Of a stretch of 64,000 bases of DNA, positions 9,108 through 16,725 are shown in pieces. Under the pieces are notes generated by a model. It saw only the letters and a program-made list of their open reading frames with translations. It made no database searches and was not told where the DNA came from. Both the position numbers and the translations under genes were made by a program. Numbering within the stretch: position 1 is the first letter of the stretch; every line of letters starts with the position of its first letter. Origin of the DNA: Burkholderiaceae bacterium (lineage in GTDB: Bacteria; Pseudomonadota; Gammaproteobacteria; Burkholderiales; Burkholderiaceae); the NCBI GenBank assembly GCA_947462685.1, contig CANHPL010000003.1, forward strand, positions 1 through 64,000. Direction: 5' to 3'.

Positions 9108-10102
9108 CAGTCAACAACTACCTTTGCTTTTTCAATCACATCTTTCCACATTGGTACTTCGCGCTGAATTCGGCCTCGTAAAACTTCTGGCCCTCCGGCT
9201 AAGATTTTAAATCCATAACTTTTTAGTCGCTCACTTACCTCTGCAGTTTGTAATATTGAATTGATTTCTTTCGATAGTCTTTCAATGATGGCTGATGGTG
9301 TACCTGCTGGGGCAAGAATCGCAACGAAGGTCTCCGCTTCAGTATTAGGGTAGCCAAGCTCAGTTAGGGTTGGTACATTCGGAATTTCTGATGAACGCTC
9401 ACGGCCAGTCTGCGCGAGAGGTATGAGAGCCCCAGACTTAAGATGCGGCATCAAACCTAATATATTGATTGACCCTATTTGAGTTGATCCACCTAAAACT
9501 GCTTGAATTGCTGGACCTCCTCCAGGATAGGGAATAGGCGTTATATTTATTTTTGCTCTAGACTTAAACAATTCCATACCTAAGTGTGGCGATACCCCAA
9601 TTCCTGCATGTGCATAATTTAAAGTGTCAGGTTGATTCTTTGCAATGGTAATCATCTCATTAAAAGAATTAATCCCTGAATTCGCTTTAGTAAGAATTAC
9701 ATTAGGTGATGCTCCACAATCAGATATTGGCAAAAAATCCTTAAAAGGATCAAAACCCGCATTTTTATAAAGACTAGGATTAATTACTAAGACACTTGTT
9801 GTTATCAATAAGGTATAGCCATCTGGCTTTGATCTTGCAACATAATTAATCCCAATATTTCCCCCGGCACCAGGTTTATTCTCTATGATGACTGTCTGTC
9901 CAAGTGCCTCAGAAAGAGGTTTTACAATAACTCGAGCTAAAACATCACTAGCACCACCCGGCTGGAAGGGTGAGACTAAAGATACCGATTTTTCAGGGTA
10001 TGCTGCGTAAACTGGCACAACCAAAATCGTTGTAAAACAATTTAAGAAAATACCAAATACAAGAAAACGAAAAAAAGATGAAGGATATCTAACATTTGTC
10101 AT
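9107..10102 (-). CDS. Bug/TctC-family tripartite tricarboxylate transporter substrate-binding protein
   Basis: A 331-residue periplasmic solute-binding protein. After a signal peptide ending near V-Y-A-A-Y, it has the family hallmarks Y-P-E-K-S-V-S-L-V-S-P-F-Q-P-G-G, V-I-I-E-N-K-P-G-A-G-G-N-I-G and P-I-P-Y-P-G-G-G-P-A. Such proteins deliver carboxylates or other small acids to a TctAB permease, though many are orphans. No tctA or tctB gene is in the window. It is co-transcribed with the OsmC-like gene and diverges from another Bug gene at 10278. Confidence 0.92.
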   Translation of the reverse strand: MTNVRYPSSFFRFLVFGIFLNCFTTILVVPVYAAYPEKSVSLVSPFQPGGASDVLARVIVKPLSEALGQTVIIENKPGAGGNIGINYVARSKPDGYTLLITTSVLVINPSLYKNAGFDPFKDFLPISDCGASPNVILTKANSGINSFNEMITIAKNQPDTLNYAHAGIGVSPHLGMELFKSRAKINITPIPYPGGGPAIQAVLGGSTQIGSINILGLMPHLKSGALIPLAQTGRERSSEIPNVPTLTELGYPNTEAETFVAILAPAGTPSAIIERLSKEINSILQTAEVSERLKSYGFKILAGGPEVLRGRIQREVPMWKDVIEKAKVVVD

Positions 10103-10277
10103 TTTTAGTCTCTAATTTAATTTTGTAATTTATAAAATCTTATTTTGATTATATTCTGAAGATATACTTTCTAAACGATTTCTCTACGGGGGTTAACCCT
10201 AGAAGAATGGCTTATCAAGTCCATCTTTTTTGACTCTTCAATTATTTTGTTAATATGATTAATAAAAAGGAGACGTA
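10103..10277. promoter_or_regulatory. Divergent promoter region between two Bug genes, with a 10-bp palindrome
   Basis: The 175-base intergenic region must drive transcription both ways. It contains the perfect palindrome GGGTTAACCC at 10190-10199, which stands out from the AT-rich surroundings and sits roughly midway, 88 bases from the leftward start and 79 from the rightward start. It could be an operator, but no regulator gene is adjacent. The rightward gene has a strong AAGGAG ribosome site just before its ATG at 10278. Confidence 0.35.
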
Positions 10278-11249
10278 ATGAAAAAAACTGTTGCGAAATT
10301 TATATTTATATTAATTAATGCTTTATTTTTTGTTAGCCAAAATTCTTTAGCTCAAGAGTTTCCATCCAAACCAATTAAAATCGTCATTCCATTTCCTCCA
10401 GGCGGCGGTGCTGATGTTTTAATGCGACCTTTGAGTAAAAAATTATCGGAATTATTAGGTCAGCCAATTATCTTAGATAATAAGCCTGGCGCTAATGGGA
10501 ATATTGGTGCCGACTTTGTTGCTAAATCCTTACCGGATGGCTATACATTACTTTTAGGTAATAGCTCCTTGCCAATTAGTACTGCTCTGTACAGTCAAAT
10601 GAGTTTTGACCCTGCTAAAGATTTAACTCCTGTAGCGATGATGGTAAACACCCCAAGTGTACTTGTTGCAAATCCTAAATTTAAAGCAAAAAGCATTTCC
10701 GAATTAATTGCTATTGCAAAGGAAGATCCTAAAAAAATTAATTACTCCTCTGCTGGAATTGGAAGCACTCCACACTTAGGTATGGAAGTCCTCGGCATTG
10801 CAACGGGAACCCAGTTTACTCATATTCCCTATAAGGGTGGTGGGCCTGCAGTATCTGCCTTACTTGCGAATGAAGTGGATATTCTTATTACAAATACTTC
10901 AACCGTACTTGCCCAAATCCAAGCTGGCAAACTTACACCTCTAGGCACAACAACCTTGAAACGATCGCCTGTTCTATCCTCATTACCTAGTATTTCTGAA
11001 ACAGTGCCTGGTTATGAACTTAATACTTGGTATGGAATTTTTGGTCCTGCAGGAATGTCTAAAAACGTTGCACTTCGCCTAAACCAAGCCTTTATACAAT
11101 GTTTAAATAGCCCTGAAATTAAACAGCAATTAATTGCATTAGCTTATGACCCAGACCCTGGGTCTGCAGAGGTATTAGCGGCATTATTAAAAAAAGATAG
11201 TGCCTACTGGGCAAACGTTATCAAAATTACTGGGATTAAAGCTGAATAA
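10278..11249 (+). CDS. Bug/TctC-family substrate-binding protein
   Basis: A 323-residue periplasmic binding protein. The signal peptide ends at S-L-A-Q-E. The mature part opens with F-P-S-K-P-I-K-I-V-I-P-F-P-P-G-G-G and continues with L-D-N-K-P-G-A-N-G-N-I-G and H-I-P-Y-K-G-G-G-P-A, all diagnostic of the family. The start is set by AAGGAG eight bases upstream of the ATG. It is the first gene of a rightward series leading into the amidohydrolase at 11301. No cognate membrane subunits are nearby. Confidence 0.93.
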   Translation: MKKTVAKFIFILINALFFVSQNSLAQEFPSKPIKIVIPFPPGGGADVLMRPLSKKLSELLGQPIILDNKPGANGNIGADFVAKSLPDGYTLLLGNSSLPISTALYSQMSFDPAKDLTPVAMMVNTPSVLVANPKFKAKSISELIAIAKEDPKKINYSSAGIGSTPHLGMEVLGIATGTQFTHIPYKGGGPAVSALLANEVDILITNTSTVLAQIQAGKLTPLGTTTLKRSPVLSSLPSISETVPGYELNTWYGIFGPAGMSKNVALRLNQAFIQCLNSPEIKQQLIALAYDPDPGSAEVLAALLKKDSAYWANVIKITGIKAE

Positions 11250-11300
11250 TTTTTCTAATCCGCTTTCAATAATCTCTAATCAACTTAAAAGATAACCGCT

Positions 11301-12179
11301 ATGTCTAACGCTCAAGTTTTTCAAAATCCCCAACCCTACAGCAACACATCAAAACCCAAAATAGTCTTGCCAAAGAATTCTACAGATTGTCACTGCCACC
11401 TATTCGATGACCCTATCCAATACCCTCTGACAAACAATCCAGCTTATCTTCCGCCTTCTGTTTTTATTAAAGACTATTTAAAAGTGATCGATACGATTGG
11501 TATTGAACGTGCTGTGATTGTGCATGCCAATGTATACGGTCTTGATAATTCTCTTGCTTTAGATGTTATTGCCAGTGCACCTGATCGATTCAGGGCGATT
11601 GGTTTAGTCGATGAGTCAATTACAGATGTGGAACTTGAGCGTCTTCATCTTGGTGGAGTCAGAGGGTTTAGGTGTAACTTGGTGAATCAAATCGGTTTAT
11701 CTCTGGACTCTGCAAAAAAATTAGCGCAAAGAGTCAAACAATATAATTGGCACACACAGTTTCTTCTTGATGTCGAAAAGTTTCCTAACTTAATTGAAAC
11801 CTTTGCTGATTTCCCGATTGATGTTGTTATCGATCATATGGGTCGACCAGTTATTGAAAAAGGAATTGAGGAGAAGGGCTTTCAAGGTCTTATTACTTTT
11901 TTAAAAACGGGTAAGGGATGGTCTAAACTTTCTGCCCCTTATAGAACCTCTAAGGATCCTCTCCACTATCGAGATATCGTACCTTTTGCCCAAGCTCTTG
12001 TGGAGGCTGTTCCAGATCAATTAGTTTGGGGATTTGATTGGCCTCATGTCAATATGGCGCCAGGTACTCCGATGCCGGATGATGGAGAGTTAGTCAACCA
12101 AATTGGGCAATGGATTACAAACCCTCAGAGCTTACAAAAAATAATGGTTGATAACCCCACTCGACTTTATGGTTTTTAG
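11301..12179 (+). CDS. Amidohydrolase-2 family lactonase, 2-pyrone-4,6-dicarboxylate hydrolase-like
   Basis: A 292-residue TIM-barrel metal hydrolase similar to LigI, the 2-pyrone-4,6-dicarboxylate lactonase of aromatic meta-cleavage pathways. Visible metal and active-site elements are D-C-H-C-H-L-F-D near residue 30, V-I-V-H-A-N-V-Y-G near 72, D-V-V-I-D-H-M-G-R-P near 178 and the barrel-end aspartate in W-G-F-D-W-P-H near 248. The length matches the family. It lies between two Bug binding-protein genes and ahead of a NicC-like hydroxylase, which fits hydrolysis of a lactone or similar ring-cleavage product. The true substrate is unproven. Confidence 0.8.
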   Translation: MSNAQVFQNPQPYSNTSKPKIVLPKNSTDCHCHLFDDPIQYPLTNNPAYLPPSVFIKDYLKVIDTIGIERAVIVHANVYGLDNSLALDVIASAPDRFRAIGLVDESITDVELERLHLGGVRGFRCNLVNQIGLSLDSAKKLAQRVKQYNWHTQFLLDVEKFPNLIETFADFPIDVVIDHMGRPVIEKGIEEKGFQGLITFLKTGKGWSKLSAPYRTSKDPLHYRDIVPFAQALVEAVPDQLVWGFDWPHVNMAPGTPMPDDGELVNQIGQWITNPQSLQKIMVDNPTRLYGF

Positions 12180-12301
12180 ACTTGGCCTAACTTATCTCAA
12201 AAAAATTTGCTCAAGACTTTGTAAATCCGCAAATAAGTATTGGGGCACAATTGAGTTAATATACTCATATAAATAAATATATAAACTAGGAGACTAAAAA
12301 C

Positions 12302-13264
12302 ATGAAACATTTTTTGTGGTTTGTTTTGCTATTTTTTAGTATATTCTCTTCGAATACATTTGCACAAACCTATCCGAACAAGCCCATCAAATTAATTGTC
12401 CCATTTGCACCTGGTGGTCCAATCGATCAAACGGCACGTATTATTTCACAAAAAATGGGTGAGCTGTGGGGGCAATCGGTGATTGTTGAAAATAAAACAG
12501 GTGCAAATGGTGTTGTTTCAGCCGAATATGCTATGAGCCTACCATCCGACGGATACTCACTTCTTTTCTCTGTCATCCATCATTCTGTTCTACCCAGCCT
12601 CAAAACTAATCTTAGTTACAATATTGAAAAAGATTTTTTACCTGTCACATCTGTTGCCGTTTATCCCATCATCTTGGTCGTAAATAATAATTTCCCAGCT
12701 AAAACTGTTCCTGATTTAATTAAATATGTGAAGGAAAATCCAGGAAAATTAACATTTGGACATTCGGGTTATGGTGGTGGTACCTATCTTGCTGGTGAAC
12801 TTTTTAAAATGCAGGCAAAAGTTGATATTCGCGATATTCCATACAAAGGTAGTGCTCCTGCTATGGCAGATTTACTTGGTGGTCATGTCGACATGATGTT
12901 TAGTGATGCCCCGACGGCTATGCAGCACATACTTGCTAATAAATTAAAGCCTATTGCGATTTCCAGCCCTAGTCGATTAAATCAATTGCCTAACCTACCT
13001 AATTTTACGGAAGTAGGATTACCAAGCTATAACGCCTATTCCTGGGGTGGGATTTCGGTAAAAAATGGCACCCCGATTGATATCGTTCAAAAACTAAACT
13101 TTGATATTGTTAAGATACTGAATGATCCTCAAGTTAAAGAACAGTTCTCTAAAATTGGGGCTGAACCCCAACCAAGTAGTCCTCAACAATATGGTGCTTT
13201 TATACATGCCGAAATTTCAAAATGGGCCGATATGGTCAAGCTGGGTAAAATCAAAATTGATTAA
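12302..13264 (+). CDS. Bug/TctC-family substrate-binding protein
   Basis: A 320-residue periplasmic binding protein, third of its family in 4.2 kb. It has a clear signal peptide (cut near T-F-A-Q-T), then Y-P-N-K-P-I-K-L-I-V-P-F-A-P-G-G-P, V-E-N-K-T-G-A-N-G and D-I-P-Y-K-G-S-A-P-A. An AGGAG site lies about 10 bases before the ATG. The 121 bases upstream are AT-rich and may hold a promoter. It is followed after nine bases by the monooxygenase gene, so it may capture that enzyme's substrate. Confidence 0.92.
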   Translation: MKHFLWFVLLFFSIFSSNTFAQTYPNKPIKLIVPFAPGGPIDQTARIISQKMGELWGQSVIVENKTGANGVVSAEYAMSLPSDGYSLLFSVIHHSVLPSLKTNLSYNIEKDFLPVTSVAVYPIILVVNNNFPAKTVPDLIKYVKENPGKLTFGHSGYGGGTYLAGELFKMQAKVDIRDIPYKGSAPAMADLLGGHVDMMFSDAPTAMQHILANKLKPIAISSPSRLNQLPNLPNFTEVGLPSYNAYSWGGISVKNGTPIDIVQKLNFDIVKILNDPQVKEQFSKIGAEPQPSSPQQYGAFIHAEISKWADMVKLGKIKID

Positions 13265-13273
13265 GGATTTTTT

Positions 13274-14389
13274 TTGAAAAATCATATTGGCATTATCGGG
13301 GCTGGTATTGGTGGGCTAACATTAGCGGCACTTTTACAAAAAAGAGGATTTAAAGTATCCGTCTTTGAACAAGCCACTAAATTTGCAAGAGTAGGTGCCG
13401 GCATTCAACAGAGTGCGAATGCGATCAAAGTATTACGTGATATTGACTTAGAAGATCATCTTCGATCAATTGCCTTCTGTCCGCAAACTTGGAATAATAG
13501 GGAATGGGATACTGGTGCTGTTAAATATGAATTATCTCTGGGCTCCACCTTTGAGGAAAAATATGGGGCCCCTTATTTTTTATTACATCGCGGCGATTTA
13601 CATGCAGCAATTTTGTCTAAAGTAAATCCAAATTCTATTTATCTACAAAAAAAATTAAAGCGCTATAAGATCAATAGCGAAAACGTTGAACTCGCATTTG
13701 AAGATGGCACTGCTTACGAGGTAGATGCATTAATTGGTGCAGATGGGATTCATTCAAAAATTCGGGAGCAAATGTTAGGTGCCGATAAACCTCGTTTTAC
13801 GGGACGAGTAGCCTATCGCACCACCTTCCCTGCCTCTTTAATGAATGGTTACGATATCGATGACTGTACTAAATGGTGGGGAATAGATCGTCATATTGTA
13901 ATTTATTATGTAACTCCCAAAAAAGATGAAATTTATTTTGTGACAAGTGTTCCTGAGCCGGAATGGAATAATGAATCTTGGTCTGCTAAAGGAGACTTGG
14001 GTGATCTTCGAAAAGCTTTTGAAGGGTTTCACGAACAAGTTCAACAGGTCTTAGCTGCTTGTCCAGATGTACATAAGTGGTCTTTATATGAGCGCGATCC
14101 ACTGCCAACCTGGTGTGATCAAAGGGTTGTATTACTTGGTGACTCGTGTCACCCTATGGTGCCCTACATGGCTCAAGGTGCGGCTATGGCAATTGAAGAT
14201 GCGGCAATCCTTTCTAGAGTTTTAGATCAGCAACCAAACATTCCGGAAGCTTTTCAGCAATTTGAAACACTCCGTAAGGAAAGAACATCAAGAGTTCAAC
14301 TAACTTCCCATAAAAATCAATGGATGAGTAAACCCACAGATTCAGATTGGGTTTATGGTTTTGACGCTAGGAGTGTCAGTCTTTCATAG
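13274..14389 (+). CDS. FAD-dependent aromatic hydroxylase, 6-hydroxynicotinate 3-monooxygenase (NicC)-like
   Basis: A 371-residue group-A flavin monooxygenase. It shows the N-terminal GxGxxG dinucleotide motif (I-I-G-A-G-I-G-G), the D-G motif in I-G-A-D-G-I-H-S-K-I-R near residue 155, and the FAD-ribityl G-D motif in V-V-L-L-G-D-S-C-H-P-M near 290. Several stretches (K-W-W-x-x-D-R-H, F-E-G-F/Y-H, the C-terminal W-V-Y-G-F/Y-D) resemble NicC as I recall it, which decarboxylates and hydroxylates 6-hydroxynicotinate. The start is a TTG at 13274 with AAGGA six bases upstream; no ATG is better placed. A pyridine or benzoate-type substrate is likely. Confidence 0.82.
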   Translation: MKNHIGIIGAGIGGLTLAALLQKRGFKVSVFEQATKFARVGAGIQQSANAIKVLRDIDLEDHLRSIAFCPQTWNNREWDTGAVKYELSLGSTFEEKYGAPYFLLHRGDLHAAILSKVNPNSIYLQKKLKRYKINSENVELAFEDGTAYEVDALIGADGIHSKIREQMLGADKPRFTGRVAYRTTFPASLMNGYDIDDCTKWWGIDRHIVIYYVTPKKDEIYFVTSVPEPEWNNESWSAKGDLGDLRKAFEGFHEQVQQVLAACPDVHKWSLYERDPLPTWCDQRVVLLGDSCHPMVPYMAQGAAMAIEDAAILSRVLDQQPNIPEAFQQFETLRKERTSRVQLTSHKNQWMSKPTDSDWVYGFDARSVSLS

Positions 14390-14603
14390 ATTGATTTTGA
14401 CGCATTTAGTATCATGAATTATTCCGTTTTAAAGCCTTGGATTTAATGAGTTATTCATTTCTTTTCAAATTGATATTCAAAAAATCATCTCTTTGGGGTT
14501 GGCTAAAAACCAGATCTGTTCTCGGTATCAAACAGCTTCAATATATCCATTTACAATATAGATTCAAAATTCAAATAATATATTAAAGCTATCAGGAGAA
14601 AAA
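14390..14603 (+). promoter_or_regulatory. AT-rich leader upstream of the HpsN-type gene
   Basis: This 214-base gap holds no ORF I would call. It is long enough for its own promoter for the dehydrogenase/SDR pair, and an AGGAG ribosome site precedes the ATG at 14604. I see no convincing riboswitch, strong hairpin or operator in it. Confidence 0.35.
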
Positions 14604-15920
14604 ATGATCAAATATCTTAAGCGTGGTAAAGATGTTCAAATTCGCTTAGACGAAGATGCTAAAGTTCGCCAAACTGTAGAGAACATTATCAAAGACGTCG
14701 AAGTCAGGGGTGACGAAGCTGTCAAAGAGTACAGTAAAAAATTCGATAACTGGGATCCCTCTGATTTCAGATTAAGTCAGGCTGAGATTGAAAAAGCACG
14801 TAAAGCTCTTTCTCCTCGTGAAATCGAAGATATTATCTTCGCCCAAAAACAGGTTCGCAACTTTGCACAAATTCAACGGGACTCGATGAAAGATGTTGAA
14901 GTTGAAACCTACCCAGGCGTCATACTGGGTCACAAACATATCCCAGTTAATGCGGTTGGATGCTATATCCCGGGAGGTAAATACCCACTTCTAGCTTCTG
15001 CACATATGAGTGTATTGACAGCTAAAGTTGCCGGGGTCAAGCGTGTTATTTCTACGGCTCCGCCGTTCCAAGGTGTACCTCACCCAGCAATCGTCACCGC
15101 TATGTCGATGGCTGGTGCTGATGAAATCTATGTTTTGGGTGGTGTGCAAGCAGTCGTTGCAATGGCTGTAGGTACTCAAAGTATTGCTCCTGTCGATATG
15201 CTCGTTGGTCCTGGAAATATGTTTGTTGCAGAAGCTAAGCGACAACTCTACGGACGCGTGGGTATCGATTTATTTGCAGGTCCAACCGAAACTTTAGTCA
15301 TTGCTGATGACTCTGTTGACGGCGAATTATGCGCTGTAGATCTTTTAGGGCAAGCTGAACATGGGCCAACATCCCCAGCGATTCTTCTAACCAATAGTGA
15401 AAAGCTTGCTAAAGATACTATGGCAGAAGTTGAGCGTCAATTAGCTATCATCCCAACAGCAGCAATCGCCAAACAAAGCTGGGCTGACTATGGTGAAGTG
15501 ATTGTTTGTGATACGTATGAAGAAATGCTTCAGAAAGCGGATGAGTTAGCCTTTGAACACGTTCAAGTGATGACGAAAGATCCTGATTATTTCCTTAACA
15601 ACATGACAAATTTTGGCGCCCTCTTCCTCGGTCCAAGAACGAATGTGAGTTTTGGTGATAAGGTGATTGGCACCAACCATACTTTACCAACCAATCGTAA
15701 TGCACGTTATACCGGTGGACTTTGGGTTGGGAAATTTCTCAAAACCTGTACTTATCAAAAAGTTCTCACTGATGAGGCAAGTACAACGATGGGTGAATAC
15801 TGCTCACGTCTTTGCCATATGGAAAACTTTGCGGGTCATGGTGAACAGGCAAATATTCGTGTACGTCGCTATGGTAACCGTCCCGACCTCGCTTGGTATC
15901 AACCGGTTGCTGCAAAATAA
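14604..15920 (+). CDS. hpsN: Histidinol-dehydrogenase-family enzyme, sulfopropanediol 3-dehydrogenase (HpsN)-like
   Basis: A 438-residue zinc- and NAD-dependent four-electron dehydrogenase. Family features are G-C-Y-I-P-G-G near residue 118, [12 protein letters not shown] near 205, the zinc-ligand pair in G-Q-A-E-H-G near 250 and the late A-G-H-G-E-Q. The overall layout fits HpsN, which oxidises 2,3-dihydroxypropane-1-sulfonate to sulfolactate, better than the biosynthetic HisD, and there are no his genes nearby. The stop overlaps the start of the following SDR (TAATG). Because the neighbours are aromatic/heterocycle genes rather than sulfonate genes, another hydroxylated substrate remains possible. 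Confidence 0.75.
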   Translation: MIKYLKRGKDVQIRLDEDAKVRQTVENIIKDVEVRGDEAVKEYSKKFDNWDPSDFRLSQAEIEKARKALSPREIEDIIFAQKQVRNFAQIQRDSMKDVEVETYPGVILGHKHIPVNAVGCYIPGGKYPLLASAHMSVLTAKVAGVKRVISTAPPFQGVPHPAIVTAMSMAGADEIYVLGGVQAVVAMAVGTQSIAPVDMLVGPGNMFVAEAKRQLYGRVGIDLFAGPTETLVIADDSVDGELCAVDLLGQAEHGPTSPAILLTNSEKLAKDTMAEVERQLAIIPTAAIAKQSWADYGEVIVCDTYEEMLQKADELAFEHVQVMTKDPDYFLNNMTNFGALFLGPRTNVSFGDKVIGTNHTLPTNRNARYTGGLWVGKFLKTCTYQKVLTDEASTTMGEYCSRLCHMENFAGHGEQANIRVRRYGNRPDLAWYQPVAAK

Positions 15921-16681
15921 TGGCGATGCAAGCTCCTAACTTTAGGGTCGATGGTCAGCGTGCACTGGTTACGGGGGGTAGTCGTGGCATTGGATATTGT
16001 GCTGCGCTTGCCCTTGCCCAAGCCGGTGCGCAAGTAACGATAGTTGCAAGATCGCTTGACACACTTGAGTCCTCTCAACAAGAATTACTGTCTGCAGGTT
16101 TTACGAGCGAGATTTTGCAACTCGATGTCACCGATCCTGTAGCAGTTGATCAAGCTCTAATGGCTCGTGAACCTTTTCAGATTTTGGTCAACAATGCAGG
16201 CACGAATCGCCCGAAGCATCTCGTCGATGTTAAAAATGAGGACATCGACGCCGTTTTTGACCTCAATATCAAGGCCGCTTTTTACGTTACCCGTAAAGTA
16301 ACTCAGCAGCTTTTGGCAGTCAAACTTCCGGGCTCCATTATTAACATCTCTTCTCAAATGGGTGTGGTAGGCAGTCCAAGGCGCACTTTATATTGTGCTA
16401 GCAAACATGCCTTAGAGGGCATGACAAAAGCTTTAGCATGGGAGCTTGGAGAAGCAAATATTCGTGTGAATACAATTTGTCCTACATTTATTGAGACTGA
16501 TATGACGGCCCCAATGTTTGCTGATGCGACTTTTAAAAAATGGGTAATTGAAAAAATTGCTCTTGGACGACTTGGTCAACTCGAAGAAATTATGGGTGCA
16601 ATTGTTTTTTTAGCAAGTCCAGCTTCTAGCCTGATGACGGGCAGTGCTTTGATGCTCGATGGAGGCTGGTCAGCCGCATAA
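15920..16681 (+). CDS. Short-chain dehydrogenase/reductase
   Basis: A 253-residue classical SDR. It has the T-G-G-S-R-G-I-G cofactor motif near residue 16, N-N-A-G near 90, catalytic Ser in I-N-I-S-S-Q and the Y-C-A-S-K pair near 155-159. The ATG at 15920 shares a base with the upstream stop; an in-frame TTG at 15893 lies inside the preceding gene and is unlikely. Coupling to the HpsN-like dehydrogenase suggests the two act in sequence on a polyol-type compound, as the hps locus also contains alcohol dehydrogenases. The substrate is unassigned. Confidence 0.85.
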   Translation: MAMQAPNFRVDGQRALVTGGSRGIGYCAALALAQAGAQVTIVARSLDTLESSQQELLSAGFTSEILQLDVTDPVAVDQALMAREPFQILVNNAGTNRPKHLVDVKNEDIDAVFDLNIKAAFYVTRKVTQQLLAVKLPGSIINISSQMGVVGSPRRTLYCASKHALEGMTKALAWELGEANIRVNTICPTFIETDMTAPMFADATFKKWVIEKIALGRLGQLEEIMGAIVFLASPASSLMTGSALMLDGGWSAA

Positions 16682-16686
16682 CACAA

Positions 16687-16712
16687 AACCCTCGCCGTGA
16701 ATGGCGGGGGTT
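16687..16712. terminator. GC-rich hairpin between convergent operons
   Basis: A 10-bp stem (AACCCTCGCC with GGCGGGGGTT, one G-U pair when read rightward) closes a six-base loop, between the SDR stop at 16681 and the stop of the leftward cytochrome operon at 16726. Read leftward it is followed by TTTTGTGTT, so it fits better as a terminator for the leftward operon. The rightward side lacks a U-tract. Confidence 0.6.
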
Positions 16713-16725
16713 ATCACGCTGTTGA

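Noticed and set aside
14604-15920. Biosynthetic histidinol dehydrogenase hisD
   Set aside because: No other his genes are nearby, it is coupled to an SDR in a catabolic cluster, and its sequence fits the HpsN-type subgroup better.
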